DNA from: an uncultured delta proteobacterium
GTDB taxonomy: Bacteria; Myxococcota_A; Polyangia; Polyangiales; Polyangiaceae
Direction: 5' to 3'
DNA length: 51,646 nucleotides
Assembly: GCA_903892415.1 (NCBI GenBank)
Contig: CAITIQ010000421.1
Location: forward strand, 1-51,646
Both the position numbers and the translations under genes were made by a program. Shown here piece by piece: positions 44,501-51,646 of this stretch. The stretch's first letter is position 1. The number at the start of each line of letters is the position of its first letter. The notes beneath the pieces were generated by a model. That model was not told the origin of the DNA, ran no database searches, and was given only the letters and a program-made list of their open reading frames with translations.

Positions 44501-44882
44501 GGGTTGCCACGCGAAACTGGGGATCGAGCCCCGCTTGGATCGGATAGCGACGTAGAAGGTCGGAGGAGAAGCGATGAATCGTCGCGATGTTCGCTTCCTC
44601 CAAATGCTCGGCCGCGAGCTTGAAGCGCTCTTTGTCGGGCCCACCGCGTTCGCGGCAACGCTCGAGCTCGGTGCGAATACGCAGCTTGAGCTCGGAGGCC
44701 GCGCGGTCGGTGAAGGTGACCGCCACCATGCGGCGAATATCGGCGCCGGTCCCGACGACGGCGGCGACCCGGCTGACGAGGCTGGTGGTCTTGCCGGTGC
44801 CGGCCGAGGCTTCTACGAGGAAGTTGCGGTCGAGCTCGCGTTTGATGCGCTCGGAGGCCGAGCCGCCGTTGTCGATCGTCAT
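41529..44882 (-). CDS. addA: AddA-like UvrD-family helicase/nuclease
   Basis: 1117 residues. Helicase motifs are clear: Walker A EASAGTGKTTSL (Lys31), motif Ia VTFTDRAASELKLR, motif II LFVDEFQDTD (about 347), motif III GDPKQSIYRFRNADP, motif IV LSTSYRS, motif V VHRAKGLEFPVVIL and motif VI YVAATRARDLLVV. Near the C-terminus VVDLAFEEPGKLTVIDFKTDRPE (about 1060-1080) is the PD-(D/E)XK nuclease core. It should unwind and degrade DNA ends to start recombinational repair, in complex with AddB. The start overlaps the AddB stop by 4 bp, so the two subunits are translationally coupled. Confidence 0.94.
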   Translation of the reverse strand: MTIDNGGSASERIKRELDRNFLVEASAGTGKTTSLVSRVAAVVGTGADIRRMVAVTFTDRAASELKLRIRTELERCRERGGPDKERFKLAAEHLEEANIATIHRFSSDLLRRYPIQAGLDPQFRVATPEETRRLREEAFERVFDGLLASDEPTLQRLFARPDTTLAKLRRAAGQLLDYRAFRGPYSEPPLEHELRPAALAMRLRTFCIEARTRPEREQIALLAPSFYDLERRLSAGTLDDHDLEAHLVALEKDLRKVKVFSNRAPAQLEAARDVLLALLPRFAQAASADLAAKLRRTLDPVIDHYQQIKQVRGLVDFDDLLLFARDLVASNAAVRAELRGRYTHLFVDEFQDTDRVQAELLLLLAAELDADPSAPFAAPLVAGKLFIVGDPKQSIYRFRNADPATYDLVKASLLTHGGDLVLLSTSYRSTSGITDFVNEVFEPNMVLDEETHQPAYQPLAAVRAAPSEQPSILALPVPAPYGTARLSKDAVSKSLPSAVADCVAWLLTSNLRVEDAVTGAPRAISPKDIAILFRQIENYGESRTTAFSEALSARGLAHITLGGAPLAERGEAHALLVAIQAIEDPRDQLLVYATLRGLLFGLSDELLLTWQLRYGALNPLRPPITALPEAMQSVAAALSLLAELHARRNRRSPSQTLQALLDATQLLVAIALTATPAQGFLQVQSIFQRAFEHDRSGGISFRAFAADLADRNVGRQGAADDLDQDDLSGVRLLTVHRAKGLEFPVVILADPETNQDRDPERVIDPDRGVAAMELCSLKPWDLLRGADQERARGRAESLRCAYVAATRARDLLVVPIVGDELPFPKTGWLSLLAEATLLGPRSKLSDFGFSGKDVVLKRPAAVERAWTLEPGLYQTRSGRQTLVLDPAELAKSVAASQGLSAIDLIAKDADPAKVEEDVQRLAAFEQQRAVATSAAAKPTLVSETVTARSASMAAASSREVAILSSNPPARKCGGKRFGTLVHAVLAAVPLSADASTVETMTATLGRLGNVPAAEVREAALAVSRALACPVFDRARAALRVFRELPLTHIEEDGHVIDGVVDLAFEEPGKLTVIDFKTDRPERMLPESLARYRLQVSIYGDALSRSLGLPTECALLFV

Positions 44883-47800
44883 GGCCGTGTCCGCAGCTTG
44901 TCGAGCTGTTTGAGCGGCTCGGGGAGCGGGGGGCGCCGCTTGCGCTCGACGCGCCCCTCCTCGTTAGGGCCGCATACCACGATATAGGGGCAGGTCTTGC
45001 AAGCGTCCTTCCGTGGATAAGCGACCAGGGTGCTGCTTTGAATAGCCTCTTCGACAAGATCGAGCACGGCTAGGGCTTCACGCTGCGTACCGCGGTCCAC
45101 GGGCACCGCGACCGGCCTTCCCGCCCCCTTTTCGTTAGAATAGTAAAGGCGCGTCTCGACGATGTCGCGAGGGCTCCCGGCGCGCACCAGCAGCGCCTCG
45201 AGCGCCATCGCGTAGAGCAGGGGTTGCAGCATCTCGCCGCCCCCGATCACAGGTTGTTTGAAGCTCGCGCGCGGGGCCTTGCCGGTCTTGAAGTCGGTGA
45301 TGCGCAGCTCCTTCGAAGGAGCTTGTTCAACCGCATCCAACGCACCCAGCAGCAAGGCGCCGTTGGGCAGGCAAACTGCGTCTTCGGAGCTGCTTTCGTC
45401 GAGGTGCTCGCGCACCGGCAGCCCGAAGCTCAGATCCCCATACAGTGGCTCGAAGCCTTCCCCCACGAGCTCGACGAAATAGCCAGATAGCTCGGTCACC
45501 AGCCGCTCGACCTCGCGCTCGAAGACCCGAGCGATGCGCGGCGCTGCCTCCGCCCGAAGTCGCTCCGCCTCCTGTGTGGCGATGGTGCGGCACAGAGCTG
45601 TTATCTGCTGTAGGTCGAGCTCGGGCTTGCCGCGCAGCTCGCGCGTGAGCAGCGCTTGGCAACGGTGGTAAAGCTCACCAAAGACGCGCGGCTCGAGCCG
45701 GTCGCGATCGCTCGCGGGTAAGAGTTTGGGTCTCAGTCCGACCACCGCTCGCAAGAAAAAACGATAGGGACAGGCAGCAAAGAGCTCCAGTGTGGAAGGC
45801 GCATAGGCGCGTTCGCGCAATGACCGCCCAGCGAGCAGTGCGCTCCTGGGGCTGGCCATGAAGCCATCGCAGTCGGTGAACTGCGTCTTGTTGTTGCGCT
45901 TGAAGCGGGAGGCCAACGCCGGAAACAAATGTGGCGACGAACCGAACAGAAAACGCGCTGCGCCGCGCGGGGCGGCGGAGCCCGCTGCGCGCAAGCCACG
46001 AAGGTGCGCTAACGCATATTCGGTACCGTCGATTGCTACCTTGACCGAGTGCGGGCCAGGCCAAAGCAAGGAGGTGTGGGCGCGCGCTTTGGCCCGTGAC
46101 TCGAGCTGCTCCAACGAATCGATGCTGCGCGTAAGGGCGCGGCTGGCTTCGACGAAGAAGGCGCTCGGCACGCGCCCGCGCCCGGCCGATAGATCCACCC
46201 GTGAGTAGCTGCAGAACAGCCGTTCGGTGGCCGAACCGATGGCCAGCAAAAAGCGAAGTCTTTCCCGTTCGTAACGTGCCGAATTGGTAGCGAGCAGCCG
46301 GACCTCCTGCCGCAGGGTGTCGGGCAGCAGCGGGTCCTCGCGTGGACTCGCCGGAAAGGTCCCGTCGGCCAGCCCGGTGATGAAGACCACGCGCCGGGCT
46401 CTCGCGGCCATCCCCTCCGGGGTGGTGATCAGCACCTTACCGAACTGCGAGCCGCTCGGTCGGGACTCGAGCCACGAGAGCCGTGAGACGAGCAGCGCGA
46501 CCACGTGCAAAAGCTCGACCTCATCGTCTCGAGTCAGCAGCGGATGAAGCTCGGTGAGCGTGGCGAGCACGAGCTCTGGGCGGTACAGCGCTCGTGCCGC
46601 CAGCTGCTCGAGGGCAGGCAATAGCTGGCTATACGGTCCGCGCTCCGGCAGACGATCCAGATCCTCCAGGATCGGGAGCAGCAGCTCTTGCACTTCCTGA
46701 GCGGTCACGAGCTCGCGCTCGAGCAGCGCGCGCGCGCTGGATTCGGGCGTGAGCAGCAGCCGCTCTTGCAGGCGCGTCTTTGCACCCGCGACGCGAACGG
46801 CGAGCCCTGCGGCGATCGATTGCCTGCCGCCCTCGGCGTCCACGCTGGCGGCAAACACGCCCAACTCGGCGAGGAAGGCTGCCCAGCGGCGCGGGTGAGG
46901 AGTGGCCGCTTTGGGCGCCACCAAAGGAAGCTCTGCTTCCTGCGTCGTTTTGGGCGATTGCGCGAGCTCCGCGTCACCGGGGAACGCATTGATCTCGACG
47001 GCTGGGCCGGGCCCGACATGCGCGATGGATAGATATTCAAAAAGGCGGGCCGGCGAGCCGCGCTCGAGCCGACAATGCAATAACGAAAGCAGCGCGCGAC
47101 CCGAGGCGTCGGGAGCGCGCACGCCTTCCTCGAAGTGAGCTGGAATACCGGCGCGCGCGAGGGCCAAGCTCAAGCTCTCACTGGCCGTCTGCGGCTGACT
47201 GATCACGACGGCCATCTCGTCGAAGGGCACCCCGCGCGCGGCCTCGCCATGAATCGCGCGGGCGATTTCGATCGACTCCAGATATTCGCCTGCGCCAGCG
47301 AACAGGCTGACCTCTCGCTCGAACGACGCTGGGTGCTGATTGCCATGCAGCGTCTCGATGAAGCCGGGCACGCCGTCCGCGTTGGTCCAGACAGGCGTTG
47401 CAGCGACCCCCGCAAACGCCTCGAGCCGCTGCCGCGTCAGCTGGTCTGCGGCGGGCAAGGTAGCGAGCGCCGCAGGGCTTGCCTCACAAAGCGCCTCGAC
47501 GAACAAGGCCTCGATAGGCGTGAGGTTGATGAGGTCCGCCAGCACCACCGGCAAGCCCGTACTGTTCTTCAGTGCCGCCGCCGCCGCGCGGTAAAGGTCA
47601 CGTTCGCTGGCGATCTTTAGGTCTTTGACGATGGTTAGGTAGGCGTCGTAGAAGGGCAGCAAGCCGAGCCCGTCTGCGGCCCGCAGCTCGTCGGTTTGGC
47701 GCAATAGCTCGCGCGGGTCGAGCGTGCTCTCGAGCTCATGGAGGGTCGCGGCGAGCGCGCGGGTGAAGCCCGGCGTCGCGACGGCTTGGGGCAGGGGTTG

Positions 47801-48115
47801 CGACGCTTGCCGGGCCACCGTCTCCAGCGCCGCAGCGACCAGCGCCTCCCGCGCGAGACGCGTCGGCGGGACGGTCTTGTCGGCGAGAAGTTGGGGCAAC
47901 GCCAGCTCGGTGGCCAAGCCGCGCAAGGTGCAACGCCGTAGCCCGAAGGTGTGGCCCTTGGCCTGGGTGCGCCGAAACACAAGCTCGTCGAGCGGGGTGC
48001 GTCTGCGCGCGCACAACAGCACCTCACGGTCGCTGCCGAGCTGCTCCAGAAAGCTCGTGATGGCCGCTTGGCGCACCGGCGCCAAAGGCGAAACGCAAAG
48101 CTCGAGCTTGGCCAT
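44879..48115 (-). CDS. addB: AddB-like subunit with Fe-S PD-(D/E)XK nuclease
   Basis: 1078 residues. The N-terminal helicase-like part has no Walker A motif, so it cannot be an ATPase, as in many AddB proteins. The C-terminal nuclease has LFAACPYRFFL (Cys about 782), ITDFKTGKA (about 942) and CKTCPYIVVC (about 1037-1046). The four cysteines are placed as in the iron-sulfur cluster of AddB nuclease domains, and DxK in DFKTG supplies the metal site. It binds AddA to make the dual-nuclease end-resection complex; the dead helicase half normally scans for a Chi-like sequence. It begins 11 bp after the M19 dipeptidase-like gene. Confidence 0.93.
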   Translation of the reverse strand: MAKLELCVSPLAPVRQAAITSFLEQLGSDREVLLCARRRTPLDELVFRRTQAKGHTFGLRRCTLRGLATELALPQLLADKTVPPTRLAREALVAAALETVARQASQPLPQAVATPGFTRALAATLHELESTLDPRELLRQTDELRAADGLGLLPFYDAYLTIVKDLKIASERDLYRAAAAALKNSTGLPVVLADLINLTPIEALFVEALCEASPAALATLPAADQLTRQRLEAFAGVAATPVWTNADGVPGFIETLHGNQHPASFEREVSLFAGAGEYLESIEIARAIHGEAARGVPFDEMAVVISQPQTASESLSLALARAGIPAHFEEGVRAPDASGRALLSLLHCRLERGSPARLFEYLSIAHVGPGPAVEINAFPGDAELAQSPKTTQEAELPLVAPKAATPHPRRWAAFLAELGVFAASVDAEGGRQSIAAGLAVRVAGAKTRLQERLLLTPESSARALLERELVTAQEVQELLLPILEDLDRLPERGPYSQLLPALEQLAARALYRPELVLATLTELHPLLTRDDEVELLHVVALLVSRLSWLESRPSGSQFGKVLITTPEGMAARARRVVFITGLADGTFPASPREDPLLPDTLRQEVRLLATNSARYERERLRFLLAIGSATERLFCSYSRVDLSAGRGRVPSAFFVEASRALTRSIDSLEQLESRAKARAHTSLLWPGPHSVKVAIDGTEYALAHLRGLRAAGSAAPRGAARFLFGSSPHLFPALASRFKRNNKTQFTDCDGFMASPRSALLAGRSLRERAYAPSTLELFAACPYRFFLRAVVGLRPKLLPASDRDRLEPRVFGELYHRCQALLTRELRGKPELDLQQITALCRTIATQEAERLRAEAAPRIARVFEREVERLVTELSGYFVELVGEGFEPLYGDLSFGLPVREHLDESSSEDAVCLPNGALLLGALDAVEQAPSKELRITDFKTGKAPRASFKQPVIGGGEMLQPLLYAMALEALLVRAGSPRDIVETRLYYSNEKGAGRPVAVPVDRGTQREALAVLDLVEEAIQSSTLVAYPRKDACKTCPYIVVCGPNEEGRVERKRRPPLPEPLKQLDKLRTRP

Positions 48116-48126
48116 AGCTCGTCCGG

Positions 48127-49203
48127 CTAGCCGCGCAGCGATGCAACGACGCGTAGGAAGTTCTCGCCCAGGACCTTCTGCACCGTCTCGTGGGAGAGCC
48201 CGCGCTTGAGCAGAGCCTCACAAAGCCGAGGCAGCTCCAAACAGGTCGGCATGTCGCGGGGCGTGGAGATGGCTCCGTCCCAATCGCTGCCGAGCGACGC
48301 GTGGTCGGGCCCAACCACCTTGATGATGTGCTCCAAATGGGCAGCGACGCTGTCCAGTTTGCCGGAGAACTTCCCGTCGCCCAGGAAGGTTGGCTCGTAC
48401 ATGACGCCGATGGTCCCGCCGCTTTTGGCCACTGCTTTGAGCTGGTCGTCATCGAGGTTGCGCCAATGCTCGAATACGCCGGATACCCCGGTATGGGTGA
48501 CCAGCAGCGGCTGCGTTTTGTCCGAGCATTCAACGGCGTCCCAAAAGCCGCGCTTCGAAATGTGAGCCAAATCCACGAAGATCTTCTTGGCGTTGAGCTG
48601 CTCAATCACCTCGCGTCCGCGCGCGGTAAGGCCCGTATCCTTGCGACTTCCGAGCGGGCTACTGGTTTGACCAAGGCCCGATTCGGTCAAGTGCACCAAG
48701 GTAACGCGCAGGATGCGGTCATCGAGATAGGCGTCGAGCGCGGCTTTGCTTTCCTCCAGCGCGTTACCACCCTGAATCCCGAGAAACGCCCCGTGCTTTC
48801 CCTGCGCACGCGCCGCTCGATATTGGGCTGCTGTGCGCACCACGCTGAACTGCTCGCTGACGCTCTGGAAGATGCTCTCCAGCTGCGCGAGGTTGTTGCG
48901 GAAGGAGGTGGTGCGCTCGCTCTGGACCTTGAACGGGTTGGTGGTGATGACCCACGTCGCGCCGGTGACCTGGGCCTCCAAGATCCTCGGGAAGTCGACC
49001 TGCGAATAGAAGTTTGCTCGCAAGAGCCCGTGGTCATGCCGCTCGGTCAGATCGTAGCCCCACACGCGCGTCCAGATGAACGAGTCGATGTGCAGGTCGA
49101 TCACCTCGCTCGCGAGGTAAAGATCGACAGCCTCTTTCGACACGTCGAGCGAACGCGCCCAGGCCGCAGGGTCCTTCCGGTGGTCTTGGAAATCGAGCGC
49201 CAT
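48127..49203 (-). CDS. M19 membrane-dipeptidase family protein with altered bridging residue
   Basis: 358 residues. The TIM-barrel M19 signatures are VIDLHIDSF (H38, D40), LGIQGGNAL (Q144), DLAHISKRG (H214), VTHTGVSG (H237) and SLGSDWDGAI (Asp). In dipeptidases of this family the residue in the EGG position is a glutamate that bridges two zinc ions. Here the codon is CAG, giving glutamine, while the other ligands remain. It has no signal peptide, so it is predicted to be cytoplasmic, unlike secreted renal-type enzymes. It may have a changed substrate or weak activity. It is the second gene of the long operon, 20 bp after a small conserved gene. Confidence 0.88.
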   Translation of the reverse strand: MALDFQDHRKDPAAWARSLDVSKEAVDLYLASEVIDLHIDSFIWTRVWGYDLTERHDHGLLRANFYSQVDFPRILEAQVTGATWVITTNPFKVQSERTTSFRNNLAQLESIFQSVSEQFSVVRTAAQYRAARAQGKHGAFLGIQGGNALEESKAALDAYLDDRILRVTLVHLTESGLGQTSSPLGSRKDTGLTARGREVIEQLNAKKIFVDLAHISKRGFWDAVECSDKTQPLLVTHTGVSGVFEHWRNLDDDQLKAVAKSGGTIGVMYEPTFLGDGKFSGKLDSVAAHLEHIIKVVGPDHASLGSDWDGAISTPRDMPTCLELPRLCEALLKRGLSHETVQKVLGENFLRVVASLRG

Positions 49204-49223
49204 GCGCGCAGCCTACGCTCGAA

Positions 49224-49658
49224 TCAACCGGCGTGTTTCTCGAGCAGACCAGCGAGGCGCGGCACCGCTTCTTCCACGTGCTTCTTGGCGGAGCCACGCA
49301 GCATTTTGTAGGTGCTCTTGACCATACCGCTCTTCGACCGCTCGACCTTGGCGTCGGAGACCGAGAGCATCGCGTCGGCGACGAGGCCGCGGTTCTTCTC
49401 GAAGTGGTTGCGCGGGTTGCCCGCCTTGACGCCGTCTTCCCAGACCGGTTCGAGCTTCTTGGCCATGTCCGGCAGCAGGTGACCGACGGCCTCTTTGATG
49501 AAGCCGGGCTTGATGCTCTTGACGGCGTTGTAGCCGTTTTTGACCGCGAAGCCGGAGATGCCACTCTTGGAGGCAACTTCGTCGTCCACGAGTTTCACGG
49601 CTTCATCGATGATGGCGGATTTCTTGGCTTCGTCGGAGAGAGCGTCGGACAGTCCCAT
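49224..49658 (-). CDS. Small conserved protein (possibly DUF6918)
   Basis: 144 residues, helical and charged, with no signal peptide or membrane segment. It begins MGLSDALSDEAKKSAIIDEA and contains SKSGISGFAVKNGYNAVKSI, a segment I associate from memory with a small family of unknown function (DUF6918, moderately sure). Pairs of Lys-rich amphipathic helices suggest a membrane-surface or protein-protein role. It heads the eight-gene minus-strand operon that includes AddAB, and is divergent from the Pal-like gene; the 150-bp gap (49659-49808) must contain both promoters, but I see no clear consensus in it. Confidence 0.75.
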   Translation of the reverse strand: MGLSDALSDEAKKSAIIDEAVKLVDDEVASKSGISGFAVKNGYNAVKSIKPGFIKEAVGHLLPDMAKKLEPVWEDGVKAGNPRNHFEKNRGLVADAMLSVSDAKVERSKSGMVKSTYKMLRGSAKKHVEEAVPRLAGLLEKHAG

Positions 49659-49808
49659 GAGGGGCTCGTAGCACAGTTCAAGCGTCGTTTGCTGCTGTGA
49701 AAACGATCCGAATGGCCGCCGTTAAACGTGCGCCGCTGCGGTTTTGCGAGGCAAGCCATTCGTGCTAGGGGAGAAACGTTGCTCAGTTCCCTCGGAGGCA
49801 TTCCCTGT

Positions 49809-50339
49809 ATGAAAACCGCTATGCTCGCGTCTTCAGCCGTTCTTCTTTTCACGCTCGCTGCGTGTGGAGATGAACCCAAGCCGCAAACGGCGGACGACGT
49901 CACGTCTTCGACGCCTGCCAGCTCCACGAAGAAAACGGATGGCGCCGCGTCCAGCCCCGACACGCAGAGCGGCGTGAAGATCGACGACAAGATCACCAAG
50001 GCTTGTGGTGATCTGCCGACGGCCCGCTTCGCCTTTGATTCGGCGGAGGTCTCTCCCGAGGCCACCAACGTGCTGGACGCCCTGGCCCGTTGCTTCATCT
50101 CCGGCCCGTTGAAGGGCAAGGGGATTCGCCTGGTCGGGCACGCTGATCCGAACGGTCCGCCCGAGTACAACATTGGGCTCGGTCAACGTCGCGCCGGTTC
50201 GATCGGTAACTTCCTCGCGAAGAAGGGCCTCGAGGAGAAGCGCATCACCGCGACCTCGCTCGGTGAGCTCGAGGCAACCGGCACCGACGAGGCGGGCTGG
50301 GCGGCTGACCGCAAGGTCGAAATCTTGCTGGCCGAGTGA
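49809..50339 (+). CDS. Pal/OmpA-family lipoprotein
   Basis: 176 residues from ATG 49809 with GGAGG upstream; earlier in-frame starts would bury the signal. The lipobox is TLAAC (Cys19). A Thr/Ser/Asp linker leads to an OmpA-like domain: ARFAFDSAEVSPEATNVLDA, then IRLVGHADPNGPPEYNIGLG, QRRAGSIGNFLAKKGLEEKRI and DRKVEIL. It should be held in the outer membrane and bind peptidoglycan. It overlaps the TolQ-like start by 4 bp and heads a Pal-TolQ-TolR cluster. No tolB is seen in the window. It could equally serve as an ExbBD-linked Pal. Confidence 0.9.
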   Translation: MKTAMLASSAVLLFTLAACGDEPKPQTADDVTSSTPASSTKKTDGAASSPDTQSGVKIDDKITKACGDLPTARFAFDSAEVSPEATNVLDALARCFISGPLKGKGIRLVGHADPNGPPEYNIGLGQRRAGSIGNFLAKKGLEEKRITATSLGELEATGTDEAGWAADRKVEILLAE

Positions 50340-51088
50340 TTGTGAAGAACCTCTTGCAAGGCTGGATATTCGCGCGCGCTCCGGAGCCTGAGGTCAAATC
50401 GCTGAACGCGATCGACTCGATGCTCCACGCCTCTGGCGTCGAGTTTGCGCTGTTTTGGGTGCTGGTGCTGATGGCGGTGGCCGCCTGGGCCATCGCCATC
50501 CTGAAGGTCCTGCAGATCGGCCGCATGCGCGGCGCGTTGCACGCGTTCGAAAAGGAGGTCTTCAACTTCGTCGAGGCCAAGGACCTGTTCGTGGTGGCTC
50601 AGCGCAATAGCGGGTCGCCCGGAGCGCGCATCGTGCTGGCGCTGTCGCGCCGCGGCGGTAGCGAGAAGATCCTCGAGTCGATCGCCAAGCGCGCGTTGGT
50701 CGTCGAGCAGCAGCGTGCCAACCGCTTGATGACGGTGCTCGCGTCGATCGCGGCCTCGGCGCCGTTCGTCGGTTTGCTCGGCACGGTCTACGGCATCATG
50801 GAGGCCTTCCAGCAGATCGGCGTGCAAAAGAGCGCGAGTCTGCCAGTGGTCGCCCCGGCGATCGGCGCGGCGCTCGTGGCCACCCTGGTCGGTCTGATCG
50901 CCGCCATCCCGGCGCTCATCTTCTACAACCTGTTGAATCGATACGCTGACGACTTCGTCTCCGAGTTGGAGACAGCGAGTGAAGCGTGGGTGACCATCGT
51001 TGCAGAGAGCGACCAACGCCTGAGCGTACCCGCCGACCGTACGGTCCGCGGCATGTCTCAGCCTCCCATGCCGTACGGCGGGGGTTAA
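50336..51088 (+). CDS. TolQ/ExbB-family proton channel protein
   Basis: 250 residues from GTG 50336, overlapping the preceding stop; GTG 50342 is an alternative. Three membrane segments are visible: about 36-56 (LFWVLVLMAVAAWAIAI), about 140-160 (ASIAASAPFVGLLGTVYGIM) and about 175-200 (VAPAIGAALVATLVGLIAAI). The GLLGTVYGIMEAFQQIG and ALVATLVGLIAAIPA signatures are those of MotA/TolQ/ExbB channels. With the TolR-like partner it converts proton flow into motion that energises outer-membrane events. TolQ and ExbB cannot be separated by eye; the Pal-like neighbour favours a Tol-Pal role. Confidence 0.92.
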   Translation: MIVKNLLQGWIFARAPEPEVKSLNAIDSMLHASGVEFALFWVLVLMAVAAWAIAILKVLQIGRMRGALHAFEKEVFNFVEAKDLFVVAQRNSGSPGARIVLALSRRGGSEKILESIAKRALVVEQQRANRLMTVLASIAASAPFVGLLGTVYGIMEAFQQIGVQKSASLPVVAPAIGAALVATLVGLIAAIPALIFYNLLNRYADDFVSELETASEAWVTIVAESDQRLSVPADRTVRGMSQPPMPYGGG

Positions 51089-51091
51089 CGC

Positions 51092-51586
51092 GTGGGAGCG
51101 AGCATCGGCGGGGGCCGCAGGCGAGGGGCAGGGTTTGCAGACATCAACGTGACGCCACTGGTCGACGTCATGTTGGTGTTGTTGGTCGTGTTCATGATCA
51201 CGGCGCCTCTGCTGGCCACGGGGCTCCGCGTGGAGTTGCCGGAGGTGCAAGCTACCGAGTCGCCGCTCAAGGACACAAAGCTCGTCATCACCGTCACCAA
51301 AGAGGAGAAGATCCTGTTTGGCGATCGGGATGTAACGGCCAATGTGGAGGAAGAGCTGATCCGCAATCCGCGGATCCAGGTCGAGAAGGAACTCTACATT
51401 CGCGCCGACAAGAACGCGCGTTACGGCGTCGTAGCGCGCGTCGTCGCGGCTGCTCGTCGCGCCGGCGTGGAAGGCCTCAACCTGCTGGTACAACCGGAGA
51501 TCGAGGGCGAGGACAGTCCCGCTGGGACGGCCGCTCCCGCTACAGCGGCGCCGGTTGCTCCTCCGCCCAAAGGGAAAAAGAAGTAA
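51092..51586 (+). CDS. TolR/ExbD-family protein
   Basis: 164 residues from GTG 51092. A short basic N-terminus (GGGRRRGAGFADINV) precedes one membrane segment TPLVDVMLVLLVVFMITAPLL with the functional Asp25. A periplasmic alpha/beta domain (RVELPEVQATESPLKDTKLV through GVEGLNLLV) ends in an Ala/Pro-rich, Lys-ending tail (PPPKGKKK). It pairs with the TolQ-like protein, whose gene stops 3 bp upstream. Asp25 corresponds to the proton-carrying residue of TolR and ExbD. Confidence 0.92.
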   Translation: MGASIGGGRRRGAGFADINVTPLVDVMLVLLVVFMITAPLLATGLRVELPEVQATESPLKDTKLVITVTKEEKILFGDRDVTANVEEELIRNPRIQVEKELYIRADKNARYGVVARVVAAARRAGVEGLNLLVQPEIEGEDSPAGTAAPATAAPVAPPPKGKKK

Positions 51587-51614
51587 TGGCGCTCCCGGCC
51601 TTTGCTGAGGGCGT

Positions 51615-51646
51615 ATGAGCTCGACCTTCAGCAGCGATTTTGCTCC
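51615..51646 (+). CDS. Start of a further gene of the Tol/Ton cluster, partial
   Basis: ATG 51615 with GAGGG about 4 nt upstream opens a frame that runs off the window (MSSTFSSDFA). In TolQ-TolR or ExbB-ExbD clusters the next gene is often a TonB or TolA-like energy transducer. That is expectation from context only, since just ten codons are visible. Confidence 0.45.
   Translation, partial: MSSTFSSDFA

Noticed and set aside
48190..49311. 373-codon plus-strand frame opposite the M19 gene
   Set aside because: It overlaps a gene with intact family motifs; no signal, domain or ribosome site supports it.
50183..51493. 436-codon minus-strand frame across pal-tolQ-tolR
   Set aside because: It is opposite three clear genes; the His/Arg/Asp-rich low-complexity translation is typical of an antisense artefact.
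51586..51618. Ten-codon mini-frame ending on the start of the last partial gene (ATGA overlap)
   Set aside because: It is too short to judge, and the ribosome-site-like GAGGG better serves the ATG at 51615. It could be a leader peptide but nothing supports that.

Overview
This is a GC-rich, densely packed chromosomal window from a Gram-negative bacterium. Many secreted lipoproteins carry Gly/Ser-rich or Cys-rich regions. There is an SspB ending in LRVVK, an HAE3-type RND exporter with a LolA-like partner, an AddAB-like nuclease and an ihfA-merR pair. Together these suggest a deltaproteobacterial/Myxococcota lineage, perhaps Polyangia. That placement is inferred from gene content; no rRNA or other marker gene is present. 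I saw no tRNA, rRNA, insertion sequence, prophage or CRISPR array, and base composition is even apart from an AT-rich intergenic stretch near 5.5 kb.

Layout. 0-5.4 kb: a partial HEAT-like protein, an M28 peptidase lipoprotein, a LytM-like protein lacking its metal ligands, an orphan OmpR-type regulator, ssb and mgtE. 5.4-10.5 kb: a tandem pair of paralogous, Cys-rich VWA lipoproteins. 10.5-13.6 kb: ihfA, a MerR-type regulator, a tail-anchored unknown and a processive GT2 glycosyltransferase. 13.7-18.5 kb: a 1253-residue lipoprotein with an alpha/beta-hydrolase nucleophile elbow, coupled to an all-helical unknown. 18.5-21.8 kb: an sspB-livM-livG-livF operon with no livH and no binding protein. 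21.9-24.3 kb: a Pro/Gly/Tyr-rich membrane protein and an exported Lys-rich protein.

24.4-33.5 kb holds what may be a dispersed envelope-lipid module: a beta-ketoacyl synthase, a small beta-rich protein, an RND/MMPL exporter, a LolA-like periplasmic protein and a DUF1302-like outer-membrane barrel. GTP cyclohydrolase II and a glycerate-kinase-like gene lie inside it. 33.5-38.2 kb: a Gly-rich lipoprotein, a small repeat protein, a sterol-desaturase-family hydroxylase and an orphan PglZ-like protein.

38.2-49.7 kb (minus strand) reads as one eight-gene operon with gaps of 20 bp or less or short overlaps. In transcription order it runs: small conserved protein, M19 dipeptidase-like, AddB, AddA, small membrane protein, asparaginase, DMT transporter, membrane protein. 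49.8 kb to the right end: a Pal-like lipoprotein, TolQ/ExbB, TolR/ExbD and the first codons of a further gene.

No single locus is clearly a new defence or mobile system. The best leads are the tandem VWA lipoproteins, the putative lipid-trafficking set, the orphan PglZ protein, and two enzyme-like proteins with altered metal-site residues.
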